DNA of 64,000 nucleotides, taken from assembly GCA_036504075.1 (NCBI GenBank), contig DASXVX010000061.1:51142-115141 (forward strand), written 5' to 3'. Positions 49,598 through 59,087 of the stretch are shown one piece after another (position 1 is the first letter of the stretch; each line of letters opens with the position of its first letter). Source of the stretch: DASXVX01 sp036504075. Lineage in GTDB: Bacteria; Bacillota; Sulfobacillia; Symbiobacteriales; Symbiobacteriaceae. The notes under the pieces are model-generated. The model was not told the origin of the DNA. It did no database searches and saw only the letters and a program-made list of their open reading frames with translations. A program made the translations under genes and the position numbers.

Positions 49598-50521
49598 GTG
49601 CAAGTGGCGGGATCGATCCAGGAACTGGTGGGGCAGACGCCGGTGCTGGAGATCAAGTCCTTCGAGCGGCCGCAGGGGGTGCGGCTGTTCGCCAAGCTGG
49701 AGTACTTGAACCCGGGCGGCAGCGTCAAGGACCGGCTGGGGATGGCGCTGATCGAAGCGGGGCAGCAGAGCGGGCAGTTGCAGCCCGGGGGAACGATCAT
49801 CGAACCGACGGCGGGCAACACGGGCATCGGGCTGGCGCTGGCGGCGGTGGGGCGGGGCTACCGGGTGATTTTCTGCGTGCCCGAGAAATTCTCGCAGGAG
49901 AAGCAGGAGTTGATGCGGGCCCTGGGGGCCGAAGTCGTGAACACGCCCAGCGATCAGGGCATTCTGGGGGCGATCGACCGGGCCAAGAAGCTGGCGGCGG
50001 AGATTCCCGGCGCCTACGTGCCCCAGCAGTTCGCCAACCCGGCCAACCCGGAGGTCCACTACCGGACGACCGGCGCCGAACTCTGGCAGCAGCTGGACGG
50101 TCTGATCGACGTCTTTGTGGCGGGCGCCGGCACCGGCGGCACGTTCACCGGGGTCGCCCGGTACCTGAAAGAGCAGAACCCGAACGTCCGGGCCTGCATC
50201 GTGGAGCCGGAGGGTTCGGTGCTCCGGGGCGGCACCGCCGGCCCGCACAAGACCGAAGGCATCGGCGTGGAAATGATCTACCCGACGCTGGACATGTCGC
50301 TGGTCGACGAGATCTACACCGTAAGCGACGACCACGCCTTCGCCATGGTCAAAGAGTTGGCGGCCAAAGAGGGCGTGCTGGCGGGCTCTTCGTCGGGCGC
50401 CGCGTTCTGGGCCGCCCTCCGGGAGGCACAGAATCACAAGCCGGGGACGAACATCGCCGTGATCTTCCCGGACAGCTCCGAGCGGTACCTGTCCAAGCAG
50501 ATCTACCGGGGAGGGATCTAG
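49598..50521 (+). CDS. Cysteine synthase/cystathionine beta-synthase family (MccA-like)
   Basis: A PLP enzyme of 307 residues. Schiff-base Lys44 in NPGGSVKDRLG, the substrate loop TAGNTGIGLA, and the phosphate cup GTGGTFTGVARYLKE are seen. The fold II family includes O-acetylserine sulfhydrylase and cystathionine beta-synthase. The following gene encodes a cystathionine gamma-lyase-like enzyme, so the pair resembles mccA-mccB of reverse transsulfuration (homocysteine to cysteine), although plain cysteine synthesis is possible. GTG 49598 is best spaced from GGGGGAG. Confidence 0.9.
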   Translation: MQVAGSIQELVGQTPVLEIKSFERPQGVRLFAKLEYLNPGGSVKDRLGMALIEAGQQSGQLQPGGTIIEPTAGNTGIGLALAAVGRGYRVIFCVPEKFSQEKQELMRALGAEVVNTPSDQGILGAIDRAKKLAAEIPGAYVPQQFANPANPEVHYRTTGAELWQQLDGLIDVFVAGAGTGGTFTGVARYLKEQNPNVRACIVEPEGSVLRGGTAGPHKTEGIGVEMIYPTLDMSLVDEIYTVSDDHAFAMVKELAAKEGVLAGSSSGAAFWAALREAQNHKPGTNIAVIFPDSSERYLSKQIYRGGI

Positions 50522-50523
50522 AC

Positions 50524-51660
50524 GTGCGCTTCGGGACGAAGCTGATCCACGGCGGATTTGATACGGACCCGTCCACCGGGGCGGTCACCGTGCCTATTTA
50601 TCAAGTCTCGACCTACAAGCAGGAAGAAGTCGGCAAGCACAAGGGCTACGAGTACTCCCGGACCGGCAACCCCACCCGGGCGGCCCTGGAGGCGCTTATG
50701 GCCGAACTGGAGGGCGGCGTCCGGGGATTCGGCTTCGCCTCGGGGCTGGCGGCGCTTTCCACGATTCTCATGCTCTTTGACGCCGGCGACCACCTGATCA
50801 TCAGCGACGACGTTTACGGCGGGACCTTCCGCTTGCAGGACAAGGTCTTCCGGCGGTTCGGGCTGGAGGCTACATACGTGGACACCAGCACGGCCGCCAA
50901 CGTCGAAGCCGCGCTGAAGCCAAACACGAAGGCGCTGCTGATCGAAACGCCGACCAACCCGCTGCTGAAAGTGACCGACCTGGCGGCCATGGGGCAGGTG
51001 GCGAAGCGGCGCGGGTTGCTCTTCATTGTCGACAACACGTTCATGACGCCCTACTGGCAGCGGCCGCTGGAGCAGGGGGCCGACATTGTCTGGCACAGCG
51101 CCACCAAGTACCTGGGCGGCCACAGTGACGTGGTGGCGGGGGTGGCGGTGGTGAAAGACCCGGCCCTGGGCGAGCGGCTGGGCTTCCTGCAGAATGCGGC
51201 CGGCGGCGTGCCCGGCCCGCAGGACTGCTTTTTGCTGATCCGGGGCATCAAGACGCTCGGGGTCCGCATGAAGGAGCACGAGGCCAACGCCCGGCGGATT
51301 GCCGCCTGGCTGACGGAGCAGCCGGCGGTGCGCCGGGTCTACTACCCGGGCCTCCCGACCCACCCCGGCCACCAGTTGCAGCAGCGGCAGGCGGGCGGCT
51401 TCGGCGGCATGATCTCGTTTGACGTGGGTTCGGGCGATGCGGCCCTGGAACTGGTCCGGCGGGCGCGCCTCTTCACCCTGGCCGAGTCGCTGGGGGCCGT
51501 GGAATCGCTGATCGAGGTCCCGGCCCGCATGACGCACGCCTCCATTCCCGTGGAGCGGCGGAACGAGCTGGGCGTGACCGACGGGCTGGTGCGGATTTCG
51601 GTGGGCATCGAGGATGTGGATGACCTGATCGCAGACCTGGCGCAGGCCATGGGAGTTTAA
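50524..51660 (+). CDS. Cystathionine gamma-lyase/synthase family (MccB-like)
   Basis: A fold-type I PLP enzyme of 378 residues, catalysing beta or gamma elimination or replacement in transsulfuration. Motifs: YSRTGNPTRAALE, FASGLAALST, ETPTNPLLKVTDL and Schiff-base Lys195 in HSATKYLGGHSD. GTG 50524 follows GGGGAGGG by 8 bases, only 2 bases after the upstream gene stop. It pairs with the preceding CBS-like gene; by position a lyase (MccB) role is favoured over a MetB/MetC role. Confidence 0.93.
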   Translation: MRFGTKLIHGGFDTDPSTGAVTVPIYQVSTYKQEEVGKHKGYEYSRTGNPTRAALEALMAELEGGVRGFGFASGLAALSTILMLFDAGDHLIISDDVYGGTFRLQDKVFRRFGLEATYVDTSTAANVEAALKPNTKALLIETPTNPLLKVTDLAAMGQVAKRRGLLFIVDNTFMTPYWQRPLEQGADIVWHSATKYLGGHSDVVAGVAVVKDPALGERLGFLQNAAGGVPGPQDCFLLIRGIKTLGVRMKEHEANARRIAAWLTEQPAVRRVYYPGLPTHPGHQLQQRQAGGFGGMISFDVGSGDAALELVRRARLFTLAESLGAVESLIEVPARMTHASIPVERRNELGVTDGLVRISVGIEDVDDLIADLAQAMGV

Positions 51661-51666
51661 GCGGAA

Positions 51667-51705
51667 GGGCGGCGGCAACCTTTTGGGGTGGCCGTCGCCC
51701 TTTTT
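51667..51705 (+). terminator. Rho-independent terminator after the transsulfuration-type pair
   Basis: GGGCGGCGGC (51667-51676) pairs with GCCGTCGCCC (51691-51700, one G-U) and is followed by TTTTT. It begins just after the cystathionine gamma-lyase-like stop. Confidence 0.88.
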
Positions 51706-51780
51706 GGTTGGCCTTTTCACGGGATTGGTGTACATTCGGTCGTAGTACGTTGCTGTTCGACGGGGGTGAATTTCCTGGCG

Positions 51781-54246
51781 ATGCTGCCCATTGATCCGGT
51801 CCTCCCGCTGCTGGCGGACGCGCTGCGCTCCCGCACGGGCGCCGTGCTTGTGGCGCCGCCGGGTGCGGGTAAGACGACCCGCGTCCCGCTCGCCCTGCTG
51901 GACGAGCCGTGGCTCGGCGGGCGCCGCATTCTCATGCTGGAGCCCCGCCGCCTGGCCGCCCGGGCCGCCGCCCGCTACATGGCCGCCATGCTCGGGGAGC
52001 AGGTGGGGCAAATGGTGGGCTACCGGGTCCGGCTGGACACCAAAGTGGGACCGGGTACCCGGATTGAAGTGATCACCGAAGGGGTGCTCACCCGCCTCCT
52101 GCAAGCCGACCCCGCCCTGGAGGGCGTGGGACTGGTGATTTTCGACGAGTTTCACGAGCGCTCGCTTCACGCCGACCTGGGGCTGGCGCTCTGCCTGCAG
52201 TCTCGGGCCGTGTTGCGGGAGGACCTGCGACTCCTGGTCATGTCGGCCACGCTGGACGCAGCGCCTGTCGCGGCGCTGCTGGACGATGCGCCGGTGCTCA
52301 CCAGCGAGGGCCGGAGCTTTCCGGTCGAGACCCGGTACCTGGACCGCCCCGCCGAGGGGCGCATTGAGCCGGCCGTCGTGCGCACGATTCTGGATGCACT
52401 GGCGGGCGATGACGGCGACCTGCTGGTCTTTCTGCCCGGCGAAGCCGAGATTCGCCGGGTGGCGGCGCGGCTCGGCGAGCCCGCCGGAGTGACGGTAGCA
52501 CCGCTTTACGGCAACCTGCCGCAGGAGGCGCAGGACCGGGCGATTTTGCCCGCCCCGCCGGGCGAACGCAAGGTGGTGCTCGCGACGTCCATCGCGGAGA
52601 CGAGCCTGACGGTCGAAGGGGTCACGGTGATCATCGACAGTGGGCTCATGCGCGTCCCGCGCTTTTCGCCGCGGACGGGCATGACCCGCCTCGTGACCCT
52701 GCCCGTCTCGCGGTCGTCGGCAGACCAGCGCCGGGGCCGGGCGGGCCGCCTGGGACCCGGCGTCTGCTACCGCCTCTGGACCGAAGCCGCCGACCGGGGT
52801 CTCGTCCCCCGGGCGACCCCGGAGATTCTGGAGGCCGACCTGGTGCCGCTGGCACTGGAACTTGCCGCCTGGGGGGTCGCCGAACCCGCGGAACTGCTCT
52901 GGCTCGACCCGCCGCCGGCGGCCGCAGTGGCGCAGGCGCGTGAGCTTCTGGTCGAGCTGGGCGCGCTGAACCAGGGGGCGATTACCCCCCACGGGCGGCG
53001 CATGGCGGAACTGGGGCTGCACCCCCGGCTGGCGCACATGATCCTCAAAGCGATCCCCCTGGGCCTCGGTGCGCTGGCCTGCGAGCTGGCGGCGCTTCTC
53101 GGTGAGCGGGACGTTTTCCGGGGCGATAACCGTGTTCCCGACGCCGATCTGCGCCCGCGCGTCCTGGCGCTGCGGGGCTCCGGAGGCCACACCGTCGACC
53201 CGGCGGCCCTCCGGCGTATCCGCACCGAGGCTGGTCACTTGCAGCGGGAGTTCGGGATTCGCCCGGGCGCAGGGGATGACGATGTCGATGCCTGTGGAAT
53301 TTTGCTCGCCTTTGCCTACCCCGACCGGATCGCGGGGAAACGGACGGCCGGGCGCTTCCTGCTGCGCAACGGCCGCGGGGCCGCGTTTACGGAGGCCCAG
53401 CCCTTGTGGGACGCCCCTTACCTCGTGGCAGCGGAACTGGACGACCAGGGGCCGGAGAGCCGCATTTTCCTGGCGGCGCCAGTGCTGCTTGACGATCTGG
53501 AGCGCCACTGCGGGGAACAGATCGAGCCGGAAGACCTGATCGCCTGGGACCGCACCGCCCAGGCCGTGCGGGCACGCCGGCGGGAGCGGCTGGGCGCCCT
53601 GGTGCTGAAAGACGCGCCGCTGCAGGACCCGGACCCGGAGGGCGCCCGGGCGGCGCTGCTCGGGGGGATTGCCGGGGAAGGGCTGGAGATTCTCCCGTGG
53701 ACCCGGTCGGCCCGCCAGCTTCAGCAGCGCCTGATCTTCATGCATGACCACGACCCGTCGTTCCCTGACGTGTCCGACGAGGCGCTGACCGGAACGCTGG
53801 CGGTGTGGCTCGGACCGCACTTGTATGGCCTGAAGAGCCGCGACGACCTCCAGCGCCTGCCGCTGGTGGAAATCCTGGAGGCGCTGCTCTCCCGGGAGCA
53901 GCGCCGTGAACTGGAGAGCAGCGCCCCGACGCATGTCACCGTCCCCAGCGGCTCCCGCATCCCCATCGATTACAACGATCCGGCGGCCCCGGTCCTGGCC
54001 GTCCGGCTTCAGGAAGTCTTCGGGCTGCGGGAAACCCCGGCTGTTCTCCGGGGCAGGGTGCCGCTGACCATGCACCTGCTCTCGCCCGCGCACCGTCCGG
54101 TGCAGGTGACCCGGGACCTGGCCAGTTTTTGGCGGAACGCCTACTTCGAGGTGCGCAAAGACCTCCGGGGGCGCTATCCCAAACATTACTGGCCGGATGA
54201 CCCGCTGACCGCACCGCCGACCAACCGCACCCGGCCCAGGCCCTAG
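51781..54246 (+). CDS. hrpB: ATP-dependent helicase HrpB family
   Basis: A DEAH-type RNA/DNA helicase of 821 residues. Walker A VAPPGAGKTTRVPLAL (residues 24-39), DEFHERS (about 122-128), SATLDA, and the C-terminal HrpB signature RGRYPKHYWPDDPL are present, so the protein is full length. ATG 51781 has a G-run about 14 bases upstream; GTG 51766, in the same frame, is an alternative. It converges with the TPR gene, ending 2 bases from its stop. Confidence 0.93.
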   Translation: MLPIDPVLPLLADALRSRTGAVLVAPPGAGKTTRVPLALLDEPWLGGRRILMLEPRRLAARAAARYMAAMLGEQVGQMVGYRVRLDTKVGPGTRIEVITEGVLTRLLQADPALEGVGLVIFDEFHERSLHADLGLALCLQSRAVLREDLRLLVMSATLDAAPVAALLDDAPVLTSEGRSFPVETRYLDRPAEGRIEPAVVRTILDALAGDDGDLLVFLPGEAEIRRVAARLGEPAGVTVAPLYGNLPQEAQDRAILPAPPGERKVVLATSIAETSLTVEGVTVIIDSGLMRVPRFSPRTGMTRLVTLPVSRSSADQRRGRAGRLGPGVCYRLWTEAADRGLVPRATPEILEADLVPLALELAAWGVAEPAELLWLDPPPAAAVAQARELLVELGALNQGAITPHGRRMAELGLHPRLAHMILKAIPLGLGALACELAALLGERDVFRGDNRVPDADLRPRVLALRGSGGHTVDPAALRRIRTEAGHLQREFGIRPGAGDDDVDACGILLAFAYPDRIAGKRTAGRFLLRNGRGAAFTEAQPLWDAPYLVAAELDDQGPESRIFLAAPVLLDDLERHCGEQIEPEDLIAWDRTAQAVRARRRERLGALVLKDAPLQDPDPEGARAALLGGIAGEGLEILPWTRSARQLQQRLIFMHDHDPSFPDVSDEALTGTLAVWLGPHLYGLKSRDDLQRLPLVEILEALLSREQRRELESSAPTHVTVPSGSRIPIDYNDPAAPVLAVRLQEVFGLRETPAVLRGRVPLTMHLLSPAHRPVQVTRDLASFWRNAYFEVRKDLRGRYPKHYWPDDPLTAPPTNRTRPRP

Positions 54247-54248
54247 CA

Positions 54249-55673
54249 TTACCCGACGCGCAGGCCCAGTGCCTCACCCGGCGTCCGGCCGTGGAGCCAG
54301 CGCCGGAAGTTCTCCATGTCCGGGTCGGTCAGGCAGTAGTCGAGGTAGCCAAGGTCGCCGGCCACCGCCTCCCGGAGCCAGCGGAGGCATTCGTCCATCT
54401 GGCCGCAGAGGCTGTAGTAGCAGGCAAAGACGTAGCTCGTGAGCGGCGTCCGGACCTGGCTGGCCAGCGCCTTGTCCATGGCCTGCCGGGCAGCCCACTC
54501 GTAGTTGCCCTGCTGGTCCGGCGGGCTCTGGTACTGCCAGTTCTTATAGGAGCACGCCATGGCGGCTTCAATCAGCGTCAGGGTGGTCTGGTTGTGGGTC
54601 CGCTCGGCCACTTCGGTGTATGCCTGTACCGATTTGTCCTGCAAGCCCAGGAAGCTGTACAGGTTGCCGAGGTTGAGGAACGCCTGGTAGAACTCCCCGC
54701 ACTTGCCGGTCTTCCTGGCCTCCTCCGCGGCGGCGACGAACTCCTTGAGCGCGCTGGACCAATCGCCCATGCGCTGGTAAAGCAGGCCCCGGGTGTTCGG
54801 GTCCCGGGAGAGGGAGATCAGGATGGCGTCGGCAATGAGTTGGGCGACCACCCGGGTCAGTTCGCCGGGCGCGGTGAACTGATTCGGGTCCAGGGAGACC
54901 ACGTGCAGGTAGCGCACGTAGCCGTTCCCACTGTCCGCCAGGGAGACGGAGGCGTCCAGCACGCCGTCGTCCAGCGAGATGTCGACGTTGATCCGATCGA
55001 CCTGCCGGGCATTGAGCATGTTGAGTACCTTGGCCAACACCTGTGCCTGGGAGAAGCCGGATTCGCTGATAAAATTGAAGTCTGGCAGCACGGCGCCTTT
55101 CTCATCGTAAATCGTCAGCCCCGCGTCGTTCATGTCGGTCGCGACCTGGTGCGGCAGGCCCGGAAGCCGCCCGGTGGGGTCGTTAAAGTTGCCCAGCCCC
55201 AGGAGCGGGATGCCCCTGGAGCGGAGGATTGCCAGCCGGATGGTCTCCCTGCCCAGCTTGATGAAGACCGCCAGCAGGGAGACGGCCATGAACACCCAGC
55301 CCAGCGCTTCCATAATGGTCGTCACCAGCGTCCCGCTGCCCGCGCCCGGGGAGGCTGTTGGCAACCACGAGAGCCACTTCCGCCAGAACGGTTCCGGCGG
55401 CGGCGGCGCAGGTTTTCGGGCATCGATCAGCCGCTGCAGGGCCGCCTTGGCATCCTGGTTGTCGGGCCATAACTGCAGGGCGTCCTGATAGTACTGCTCG
55501 GCTCGGGTGAGGTCACCCGCCTGTTCGTACATTCGCCCCAGTTCATACCGGCTCCTGGAGTCGGCGATTCGCTGCGGGTCTGTAGGCGTGTCCGCCCGGG
55601 CGGACTGCGGCCACACCACTGCCAGGCTGATGGCAAAAACCAGCAACAGGCCCAGCCCGTATCTGATACGCAT
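54249..55673 (-). CDS. TPR-repeat membrane protein, unknown function
   Basis: A 474-residue protein with signal peptide (residues 1-27, ending SARA), TPR repeats (about 36-85: RYELGRMYEQAGDLTRAEQYYQDALQLWPDN, in part), a Pro-rich linker, a membrane helix (about 118-140, IMEALGWVFMAVSLLAVF), and a cytoplasmic C-terminal half with further helical repeats (LYQRMGDWSSALKEFVAAAEEA). The middle ISLDDGVLDASVSLADSGNGYVRY region is beta-rich. The architecture resembles stress or protein-assembly TPR proteins, but no family is recognised. GGGGGGAGGAAGG precedes ATG 55673. Confidence 0.8.
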   Translation of the reverse strand: MRIRYGLGLLLVFAISLAVVWPQSARADTPTDPQRIADSRSRYELGRMYEQAGDLTRAEQYYQDALQLWPDNQDAKAALQRLIDARKPAPPPPEPFWRKWLSWLPTASPGAGSGTLVTTIMEALGWVFMAVSLLAVFIKLGRETIRLAILRSRGIPLLGLGNFNDPTGRLPGLPHQVATDMNDAGLTIYDEKGAVLPDFNFISESGFSQAQVLAKVLNMLNARQVDRINVDISLDDGVLDASVSLADSGNGYVRYLHVVSLDPNQFTAPGELTRVVAQLIADAILISLSRDPNTRGLLYQRMGDWSSALKEFVAAAEEARKTGKCGEFYQAFLNLGNLYSFLGLQDKSVQAYTEVAERTHNQTTLTLIEAAMACSYKNWQYQSPPDQQGNYEWAARQAMDKALASQVRTPLTSYVFACYYSLCGQMDECLRWLREAVAGDLGYLDYCLTDPDMENFRRWLHGRTPGEALGLRVG

Positions 55674-55889
55674 GTCCTTCCTCCCCCCGGGACGGATGCA
55701 AAGAGCAAGAATACCTTCTACATTCTCCTTTAAATTTCCTGCATTGGTTTGAGATGTAATTTGCCGAAGGGTTCCGCCGTCGAGGCAGGAAATCTACTGG
55801 TAAACCCCGAATGTTCGCGTGTTAAGTCTTCATACGATCAACATTCTCGCCGGGACATGACATTCTCCCGGCCACGAGGAGTGAGTGAT

Positions 55890-56060
55890 ATGCTGCGAAA
55901 TTTGGGCTTTGGCGAGATCGCGCTGATTCTCCTGATTATCCTTGTGCTGTTCGGAGCGACGAAACTGCCGCAGCTCGGCAAGGCGGTCGGCGAGACGATG
56001 AAGGAGTTCCGCAAGGGCGTAAAGGGCGATGAACCGGGTTCCGACGACAAGAAGGCCTGA
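55890..56060 (+). CDS. tatA: Twin-arginine translocase subunit TatA/TatE
   Basis: The 56 residues match TatA: an N-terminal membrane helix with LGFGEIALILLIILVLFG, the hinge TKLPQLGKAVGE, and an amphipathic helix (TMKEFRKGVKGD). It forms the protein-conducting pore for folded Tat substrates. ATG 55890 follows GAGGAGTGAG; no tatC is in the window. A terminator follows 14 bases later. Confidence 0.93.
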   Translation: MLRNLGFGEIALILLIILVLFGATKLPQLGKAVGETMKEFRKGVKGDEPGSDDKKA

Positions 56061-56074
56061 CAAGGCTCGCACCG

Positions 56075-56099
56075 CCCCCGGCTATTGGCCGGGGGTTTT
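56075..56099 (+). terminator. Terminator after tatA
   Basis: CCCCCGGC pairs with GCCGGGGG around TATTG and is followed by TTTT. It separates tatA from the downstream aldolase gene. Confidence 0.85.
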
Positions 56100-56138
56100 G
56101 GCGGGCGGGTCTATATTCCCTGGAGGAGGAGATTCGAC

Positions 56139-57029
56139 GTGCTGTCTCTGGCAGGCGTTTTCCCACCGATCCCCACAGCGTTTGATGAGAATGGCAATCT
56201 GGCGCTGGACAAGTATCAAGCAAATGTGGCCCGGCTTTGCGAGGCGGGTTGCGACGGGATCGTCTTCCTGGGTTCCAATGGCGAGTACGTCTTCCTGAGT
56301 GAGGCGGAAAAGCTGGAGGTCATCAAGGCCGGGCTCGAGGCCTTGCCCAAAGGCAAACTGGGCTTTGTCGGCACGGGTTGTGAATCGACCCGGGCGACGA
56401 TCGAACTCTCCGTGCAGGCGGCGGAGCTGGGCGCTGATGCGGTCATGGTGGTACACCCGAATTACTATAAGCCGCTGATGACCAAGCCCGTGTTGCTGGA
56501 GCATTACCGGGCGGTGGCCAAGGCTTGTCCGGCGCCGGTCGTGCTGTACAGCGTGCCGAAGTTCACCGGCTTCGATCTGCCGGTGGACGTGGTGGCTGAA
56601 CTCTCCCTTGAGCCGAACATCATCGGCATCAAGGACAGTGCGGGCAACGTCATTCAGCTGCATGAGATCATCACCCGCTCGAAGCCGGGCTTTGGCGTGG
56701 TGGTGGGCACGGGCAGCGCCTTCATGGCGGCCCTCTCCGTGGGCGTGACGGGCGGCGTGCTGGCTCTGGCCGATGTGGCCCCGCGTGAGTCGGTTCAGCT
56801 CTATAAGCTCTGCAAGCAGGGCGAGTGGGAGAAGGCCCGCGAACTGCAGACCCGGCTGCTGCCGGTCAACCAGGCCATTGGCGGCGCCATGGGTATTCCG
56901 GGCGTCAAGGCGGCCATGGACATGGTGGGCTTCTACGGTGGCGCACCCCGCCGGCCGCTGCTGCCGCTGGCCGAAAAAGAGCGCGCACAACTGAAGCAGA
57001 TTCTGACTACGGCAGGACTCCTGGCGTAG
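56139..57029 (+). CDS. DapA/HOGA-type aldolase
   Basis: A class I lyase of the DHDPS superfamily, 296 residues. Schiff-base Lys165 (IIGIKDSAGN), catalytic Tyr137 (VLYSVPKFTGFDLP) and GSNGE at residues 45-49 are seen. GSNGE plus YSVPxxTGxDLP is closer to 4-hydroxy-2-oxoglutarate aldolase (HOGA) than to dihydrodipicolinate synthase, which usually has GTTGE and YNVPxRTG. GTG 56139 follows GGAGGAGGAG. The neighbours (TatA, a stalk-domain protein) do not indicate a pathway. Confidence 0.88.
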   Translation: MLSLAGVFPPIPTAFDENGNLALDKYQANVARLCEAGCDGIVFLGSNGEYVFLSEAEKLEVIKAGLEALPKGKLGFVGTGCESTRATIELSVQAAELGADAVMVVHPNYYKPLMTKPVLLEHYRAVAKACPAPVVLYSVPKFTGFDLPVDVVAELSLEPNIIGIKDSAGNVIQLHEIITRSKPGFGVVVGTGSAFMAALSVGVTGGVLALADVAPRESVQLYKLCKQGEWEKARELQTRLLPVNQAIGGAMGIPGVKAAMDMVGFYGGAPRRPLLPLAEKERAQLKQILTTAGLLA

Positions 57030-57045
57030 AGAGGGGCGGATCGGC

Positions 57046-58104
57046 ATGACTTTTCCCGGAGCGGGCCGCCTTGCGGCCCTGGCGGCCGTCGTGGCGCTGG
57101 TCGCAGGCAGCGGCGTCGCCCGGGCTGAGACGCCGGCGGCCCCGCAGAGCTACAAGGATGCGCAGTATGTCCAGGTAACGCTGGGTGATCCCAATCAGGA
57201 ACTGGGCATCCGGCTCGTGGACGGCCAGCCGGACGGGCTGACGAAAGGGGCGCCGAGCGGCCGCATCTCGCTGGCGAACCCGGTGGGGCCTGAACGCTAT
57301 TTCTACTTTGATGTCCACGACACGTACGTGCGCGGCGGCAAAAACGCCGTGATCATGACCGTGACTTACCGGGACGTGGGTCTGACGCCGGTCTGGCTGG
57401 AGTACGACGCATACGACCCGTACCGGCCCAACTCCCTGGCGGACGATGTGGCGAAAAAGCGCGTTGTGCTCTTCACCCGGGCCAATACGGAGGCCATGCG
57501 CACGGCCCGCATTCAACTGGACGACGCCCGCTTCCTGAACAGCCAGCCGGGCGGGGCGGATCTCCGCATCGGCAGTGCGGACGACCTGGTGCTGGCCAAC
57601 GTTTCGGTCATGCTGCTCACCCACGAGGAGCCGGCACAGCCCATCCGGGTTGTGCTGGACGGCCGGCCGGTCGCATTTGATCCCAACGACGTGCAGCCGT
57701 TCATCCACCCGGTGACGGGCCGGACGCTCGTGCCGTTCCGGGCCATGTTCCACGCCCTGGGCATCAAGGACACCGCGATTGGCTGGGACGGCCAGGCCCG
57801 CCGGGTGGACGCCCAGCGGGGCATGACTTTCATGTCCCTGACCATCGACAGCGATTATGCCATCGTCAATGCGGTACCGGTGAAGCTGGACCAACCGGCC
57901 ATCATCATCGGCGGCCGGACGGTGGTGCCGCTCCGGTTCGTGACCGAGCAGTTCGGACTTGACGTGGCGTGGGCCGCGGCAACCCGCGTGATCACCCTGA
58001 CCACCAGGCCGCCGGTCCCGCCGGCTCCCTCGACCCCGCCGACCGTCGGGCCGACCGCTCCCCCGACCCCGCCGACGGCTCCGTCTCCGCAGCAGAAGCC
58101 GTAA
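57046..58104 (+). CDS. Secreted copper-amine-oxidase-N (stalk) domain protein
   Basis: A 352-residue protein with a signal peptide (residues 1-28, ending VARAE). A beta-rich N-terminal domain (about 40-190) of unknown type precedes the stalk domain (about 200-325), with paired repeats RTLVPFRAMFHALGI and RTVVPLRFVTEQFGLDVAW. The C-terminus is Pro/Thr-rich (PPAPSTPPTVGPTAPPTPP), likely a flexible wall-spanning tail. Stalk domains are common in secreted Bacillota proteins; the precise role is unknown. It lies 16 bases after the aldolase gene, so the two are probably cotranscribed. Confidence 0.87.
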   Translation: MTFPGAGRLAALAAVVALVAGSGVARAETPAAPQSYKDAQYVQVTLGDPNQELGIRLVDGQPDGLTKGAPSGRISLANPVGPERYFYFDVHDTYVRGGKNAVIMTVTYRDVGLTPVWLEYDAYDPYRPNSLADDVAKKRVVLFTRANTEAMRTARIQLDDARFLNSQPGGADLRIGSADDLVLANVSVMLLTHEEPAQPIRVVLDGRPVAFDPNDVQPFIHPVTGRTLVPFRAMFHALGIKDTAIGWDGQARRVDAQRGMTFMSLTIDSDYAIVNAVPVKLDQPAIIIGGRTVVPLRFVTEQFGLDVAWAAATRVITLTTRPPVPPAPSTPPTVGPTAPPTPPTAPSPQQKP

Positions 58105-58116
58105 GGAGGATACACG

Positions 58117-58941
58117 GTGCTCTGGCTGATCCCTCTGCTTTCCGGTACGCTCCTGATGTCGCTCTCCGTTAATCTTTTCCTCGTGCCGCAACAGCTCGCC
58201 GAAGGCGGTGTGGTCGGTGTAGGCATCATTTTGCAGCACAAGCTCGGCATTCCCGTCTGGGTGTCCGTGCTGGTGCTCAACATTCCGATTCTGGCCCTGG
58301 GGGTCAAGGTGAAAGGCTGGAGCCTCCTCTGGCGGTCGCTCGCCGGCGTTGGGGCGTTCGCGGCTTTTCTGGGCCTTACGGCGGGCATGCGCCCGCTGAC
58401 CCATGAGACGATGCTGGCGATCGTTTACGGCGGCGTCCTCATGGGCGTCGGACTCGGGCTGGTGCTCCGGTCCGGCGGCACGACCGGCGGGACGGACATT
58501 TTGGCCATTCTCGGGCATCAGCGGTTCGGGCTTTCGGTCGGCACGTTCGTCATGGGCATCGACGCCCTGGTGCTCCTGGCGGCCGGCTTCGCGTTCTCGG
58601 CGGAGACGGCCATGTGGTCGGCTATCACGCTGGTGATCGCCAGCAAGGTGGTGGATGTGGTCCAGATCGGCTTCTACGCCGCCAAGGGCGTGACGATCAT
58701 CACCACCGACGCCAAGGCGGTCGCCGGGGCGATCATGACCGAAGTGGACCGGGGCTGCACGGTCATGCCGGGCGTGGGAGCCTACACGGGCCAGCCCCGG
58801 AGCGTGATGTACGTGGTCGTCCAGCGGGGCGAACTGGCCGCTGTCAAGCGGATCGTCCAGCGGCTGGACCCCGGTGCATTCGTGACGGTCTCCGACGTGC
58901 ACGAGGTGTTGGGCGAAGGCTTTTCGGCCCACGCCAGCTAG
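58117..58941 (+). CDS. YitT family membrane protein
   Basis: The 274 residues have five membrane helices in the N-terminal two thirds (YitT domain, with GGxxGxGIIL and RSGGTTGGTDILA) and a C-terminal cytoplasmic DUF2179 domain (about 195-270, KGVTIITTDAKAVAGAIMTEVDRG in part). Function in transport or membrane homeostasis is not well established. GTG 58117 follows AAGGAGG, 12 bases after the previous stop. Confidence 0.9.
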   Translation: MLWLIPLLSGTLLMSLSVNLFLVPQQLAEGGVVGVGIILQHKLGIPVWVSVLVLNIPILALGVKVKGWSLLWRSLAGVGAFAAFLGLTAGMRPLTHETMLAIVYGGVLMGVGLGLVLRSGGTTGGTDILAILGHQRFGLSVGTFVMGIDALVLLAAGFAFSAETAMWSAITLVIASKVVDVVQIGFYAAKGVTIITTDAKAVAGAIMTEVDRGCTVMPGVGAYTGQPRSVMYVVVQRGELAAVKRIVQRLDPGAFVTVSDVHEVLGEGFSAHAS

Positions 58942-58969
58942 GCCCTTGGCACACAGCGGTCCGGAACAG

Positions 58970-59000
58970 GGAAGCAGGCGCCGCCTCGGGCACCTGCTTC
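58970..59000 (+). terminator. Possible terminator after the YitT gene
   Basis: GGAAGCAGG and CCTGCTTCC form a 9-bp stem with a large loop. The T-run is poor, so termination is uncertain. Confidence 0.45.
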
Positions 59001-59087
59001 CTGCTGTTTCCCACCGGCGGACCGCTTGAAACGATCCCGCCGGATGCCGCATGATAGGACTGAAGGGCCGTGCAAAGGGGTGGAGCC

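Noticed and set aside
50518..54249. Open - strand frame of about 1243 codons opposite hrpB and its neighbour
   Set aside because: It lies antisense to two well-supported genes with conserved motifs; its product is His/Arg/Pro/Gly-rich without domains. Long antisense frames arise from high-G+C third codon positions.
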